Of a DNA stretch of 7,346 nt, positions 5,467 to 7,346 are shown one piece after another. The notes beneath the pieces are model-generated. The model had not been told where the DNA came from. It made no database searches and saw only the letters and a program-made list of their open reading frames with translations. Positions within the stretch are counted from its first letter, which is position 1, and the number at the start of each line of letters is the position of its first letter. The translations under genes and the position numbers were made by a program. The DNA is from CAYZTD01 sp964473335 (GTDB lineage: Archaea; Thermoplasmatota; E2; DHVEG-1), in assembly GCA_964473335.1 (NCBI GenBank), contig CAYYOO010000069.1, forward strand, positions 1 to 7,346, read 5' to 3'.

Positions 5467-7114
5467 TTCCTGGTGGCATTCCGCCCATTCCTGGAGGCAT
5501 TCCACCTGGTCCGCCTGGGGCTCCGCCGCCGTCGCCACCGCCTTTACTTGCGATGACATCATCGATTCTTAGAATCATTGTAGCTGCTTCGCTTGATGCT
5601 TCAATTTCTTGCATGCTTACTCTGAGTGGTTCTACAACATTGTTTTTAATCATGTCGTCTACTTTTCCTAGATGTACGTTGATACCAGTGTTTTTCTTTC
5701 CTTTCTTATGTGAGTTTCTAATGTTTAGCATCATGTCAATTGGATCAAGTCCTGCGTTTTCAGAGAGTGTCTTTGGTACAATTTCTACTGCATTTGCAAA
5801 TGCTTCAATTGCCATCTGTTCACGTCCACCAACTGTTGGTGCATAATCTCTTAGACCCATTGATATTGCAATTGCCATTGCTCCTCCGCCTGGTGTCATT
5901 TTTCCATCTTCAAGAGCCACTCTTACAACAGATAATGCATCATGAAGTGCGCGTTCTAATTCGTCTATAACGTGATCGGTTGTTCCACGGATAAGGATTG
6001 ATACTGCTTTTGGGTTCTCGCAGTCTGTAACAAATGTCATTTTATCTTCGCCGATTTTTCTTTCTTCGACGTTTCCTGCCCTTCCTAGATCAGATTTAGT
6101 AAGGCCTTCTAGGTTTGCAACTACTTTTGCACCAGTTGCTTTTGCTAGTTTTTCCATGTCTGATTTCTTAGCACGTCTAACTGCAAAGATTCCTTCTTTA
6201 GCAAGGAAGTGTTGTGCGATATCATCAATTCCTTTCTGACATATTACAACATTTGCACCGCTTTTCTTGATTCTTTGTACCATTTTTTTGAGCATTCCTT
6301 CTTCTTCGTCTAAGAATGCTTGAAGTTGAGTTGGATCATTTATTTGGATTCTTGCATCTACTTCTGTTTTTTTGACTTCAAGTGCTGCATTTACTAGTGC
6401 TATTTTTGCATTTTTAATGTCCTTTGGCATTCCTTCATGTACTCGTTCTTTATCTAGTATTAAACCAGTTATAATTTCAGTGTTACCAATTCCGCCACCT
6501 TGTTTCTTCTGGATTTGGATGTTATCAAGGTCTACTGTTGTTTTTTTACCAGTTTTTTCTGCAACTCTAGTTACTGCGTCAACAACAACATCAGCGAGAA
6601 TTTCTTTTTCTGCGCTAGCACCTTTACTTGCCATTGAGGTCATTGCAATACTCTTTAGTGTTTTTTTGTCTCCTGCTTTTATTGTAAGTCCATTTTTATT
6701 TAGAATGTCTTTTGCTTTTTCAGCTGCGAGTTTATATCCACCACATATAACTGTTGGATGTATATTTTGATCGAGTAGTTCTCCTGCGTATTTTAAGAGT
6801 TCACCAGTAAGTACTACTGCACTTGTGGTTCCATCTCCGCACTCTTCATCTTGGCTTTTAGCTACTTCAACTATCATTTTTGCAGCTGGATGTTCGACAT
6901 CTATTTCTTTTAAAATTGTTGCACCATCATTTGTTACAACTACATCGCCCATTCCATCAACAAGCATCTTGTCCATACCTTTTGGACCAAGTGTTGATTT
7001 TACTGCATCTGATATTGCTCTTGCTGCCATTATGTTGTTACTTTGTGCGCCTTTACCTTTTTCTCTTTTTGTACCTTCTTTTAGTACTATTATTGGCTGT
7101 TGACTATTCATCAT
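5459..7114 (-). CDS. thsA: Thermosome (group II chaperonin) subunit
   Basis: This subunit of the archaeal double-ring chaperonin encloses and folds proteins using ATP and a built-in lid. The 551 residues match the family length. The equatorial domain carries TLGPKGMDKMLV (41-52), TNDGATIL (61-68) and the nucleotide-binding GDGTT (93-97). The apical region with the helical protrusion (about 215-365) includes EVDARIQINDPTQLQAFLDEE (251-271). The hinge and second equatorial part bring the catalytic Asp of ERALHDAL (Asp392) and the TPGGGA loop (407-412). The C-terminus is the typical Gly-Met-rich tail ending GGMPPGMGGMPPGMM. The usual Glu after GGGA is replaced (GGGAMAIAI). ATG at 7112-7114 is preceded by GGGAGG 11 nt upstream; a second ATG follows at once. 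It is the first gene of the leftward chaperone cluster. Only one subunit is encoded here, so the ring may be homomeric or use paralogues elsewhere. Confidence 0.98.
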   Translation of the reverse strand: MMNSQQPIIVLKEGTKREKGKGAQSNNIMAARAISDAVKSTLGPKGMDKMLVDGMGDVVVTNDGATILKEIDVEHPAAKMIVEVAKSQDEECGDGTTSAVVLTGELLKYAGELLDQNIHPTVICGGYKLAAEKAKDILNKNGLTIKAGDKKTLKSIAMTSMASKGASAEKEILADVVVDAVTRVAEKTGKKTTVDLDNIQIQKKQGGGIGNTEIITGLILDKERVHEGMPKDIKNAKIALVNAALEVKKTEVDARIQINDPTQLQAFLDEEEGMLKKMVQRIKKSGANVVICQKGIDDIAQHFLAKEGIFAVRRAKKSDMEKLAKATGAKVVANLEGLTKSDLGRAGNVEERKIGEDKMTFVTDCENPKAVSILIRGTTDHVIDELERALHDALSVVRVALEDGKMTPGGGAMAIAISMGLRDYAPTVGGREQMAIEAFANAVEIVPKTLSENAGLDPIDMMLNIRNSHKKGKKNTGINVHLGKVDDMIKNNVVEPLRVSMQEIEASSEAATMILRIDDVIASKGGGDGGGAPGGPGGMPPGMGGMPPGMM

Positions 7115-7173
7115 ATTTTTCGTTTCCTCCCATAATTTTTATCTTAAAGTAAAAAGTTGTAAACGAGCTCTTC

Positions 7174-7181
7174 TATATAAA
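7174..7181 (-). promoter_or_regulatory. Thermosome promoter, consensus TATA box
   Basis: On the minus strand this is TTTATATA in the context AAAAAC-TTTATATA-G, with a purine-rich BRE-like lead. The expected start near 7151 gives a leader of about 37 nt that contains the GGGAGG ribosome-binding site. It is the best promoter in the window, as expected for an abundant chaperonin, and probably drives the whole cluster. Confidence 0.7.
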
Positions 7182-7211
7182 GTTTTTGTTTGAAGGTTCT
7201 GTAAAATAAAG

Positions 7212-7253
7212 CGTTGGCAATTTTACGTTGTCAAAAAAACGTTGGAAAAGAAT
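7212..7253 (-). promoter_or_regulatory. Three 14-bp direct repeats upstream of the thermosome promoter
   Basis: CGTTG occurs at 7212, 7226 and 7240, exactly 14 bp apart, each continuing into an A-rich stretch (plus-strand consensus CGTTGKMAA; CAACG on the transcribed side). They lie about 61-102 bp upstream of the expected transcription start. This arrangement resembles tandem binding sites for an upstream activator of a stress gene. It does not match the known archaeal heat-shock operators as I recall them (Phr, HSR1), which lie close to the start site or are palindromic. Confidence 0.45.
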
Positions 7254-7285
7254 ATTAAACTATCAAATACATTATTTTACTCGCC

Positions 7286-7346
7286 ACCCTCATTGTTTGA
7301 AAAACTCATATGTGTCGCCAAAATACATATGGTTTTAGATGAGGGT
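7286..7346. repeat. Long interrupted inverted repeat at the right edge
   Basis: Twenty base pairs form a hairpin in three blocks: ACCCTCAT (7286-7293) with ATGAGGGT (7339-7346), AAAAC (7301-7305) with GTTTT (7332-7336), and CATATGT (7307-7313) with ACATATG (7325-7331). The loop has 11 nt, T7306 is bulged, and there is a 7/2-nt internal loop. TCGCCA occurs both beside the outer arm and in the loop. It may extend past the window. It could be a structured RNA, the terminator of a gene to the right, or a mobile-element end. Confidence 0.45.

Noticed and set aside
5553..7152. Several plus-strand open frames opposite the thermosome gene, and similar ones opposite dnaK
   Set aside because: They are antisense shadows of strongly conserved genes, with no ribosome-binding sites and unnatural Ser/Leu/Phe-rich compositions.
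1..7346. CRISPR array or cas genes
   Set aside because: No regularly spaced repeat-spacer series is present. The only periodic repeats are the short 14-bp ones at 7212-7253.

Overview
This AT-rich window reads as part of an archaeal chromosome. It holds a group II chaperonin (thermosome) gene with a textbook archaeal TATA box, TTTATATA, and Shine-Dalgarno sites matching the archaeal/bacterial 16S tail (GGGAGG, GAGGTGA, AGGTGA). Intergenic DNA is much poorer in G+C than the genes. Having both thermosome and the bacterial-type Hsp70 pair DnaK/GrpE suggests a mesophilic or moderately thermophilic archaeon that acquired hsp70 from bacteria. DnaK lacks the large N-terminal insertion of proteobacterial Hsp70, as is usual for archaeal and Gram-positive forms. 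I cannot assign a lineage from the sequence alone.

Layout, left to right: (1) The 5' end of a secreted-protein gene runs off the left edge on the minus strand (1-263). (2) A 184-bp divergent promoter region with a palindrome follows. (3) A 52-residue two-helix membrane protein (448-606, +) converges on an SF2 DECH-box helicase (612-1952, -) across a symmetrical A/T hairpin. (4) A 586-bp stretch without a canonical gene (1953-2538) holds the helicase promoter, an open frame ending in one transmembrane helix but lacking a normal start (2072-2239), and directly after its stop a compact, G+C-enriched, highly self-complementary element (2242-2345), probably an undescribed structured RNA. Very AT-rich DNA follows, with a perfect palindrome and the usp promoter. 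(5) A universal-stress-protein gene (2539-2976, +) converges on dnaK with a 7-bp gap. (6) A protein-folding cluster is transcribed leftward: thermosome (7114-5459), grpE (5398-4868), dnaK (4852-2984). (7) The thermosome upstream region has a consensus TATA box, three CGTTG repeats at exact 14-bp spacing, and a long interrupted inverted repeat reaching the right edge.

The genes form a stress/proteostasis neighbourhood. The thermosome encloses and folds proteins, DnaK binds exposed hydrophobic segments, and GrpE exchanges DnaK nucleotide. The Usp protein is a convergently encoded stress partner. No dnaJ is present in the window, although archaeal hsp70 loci often carry it. A hairpin plus T8 after the thermosome stop probably limits readthrough into grpE-dnaK. 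The best candidates for something undescribed are the 2242-2345 RNA-like element with its adjoining transmembrane frame, and the 14-bp-periodic repeats upstream of the thermosome promoter.
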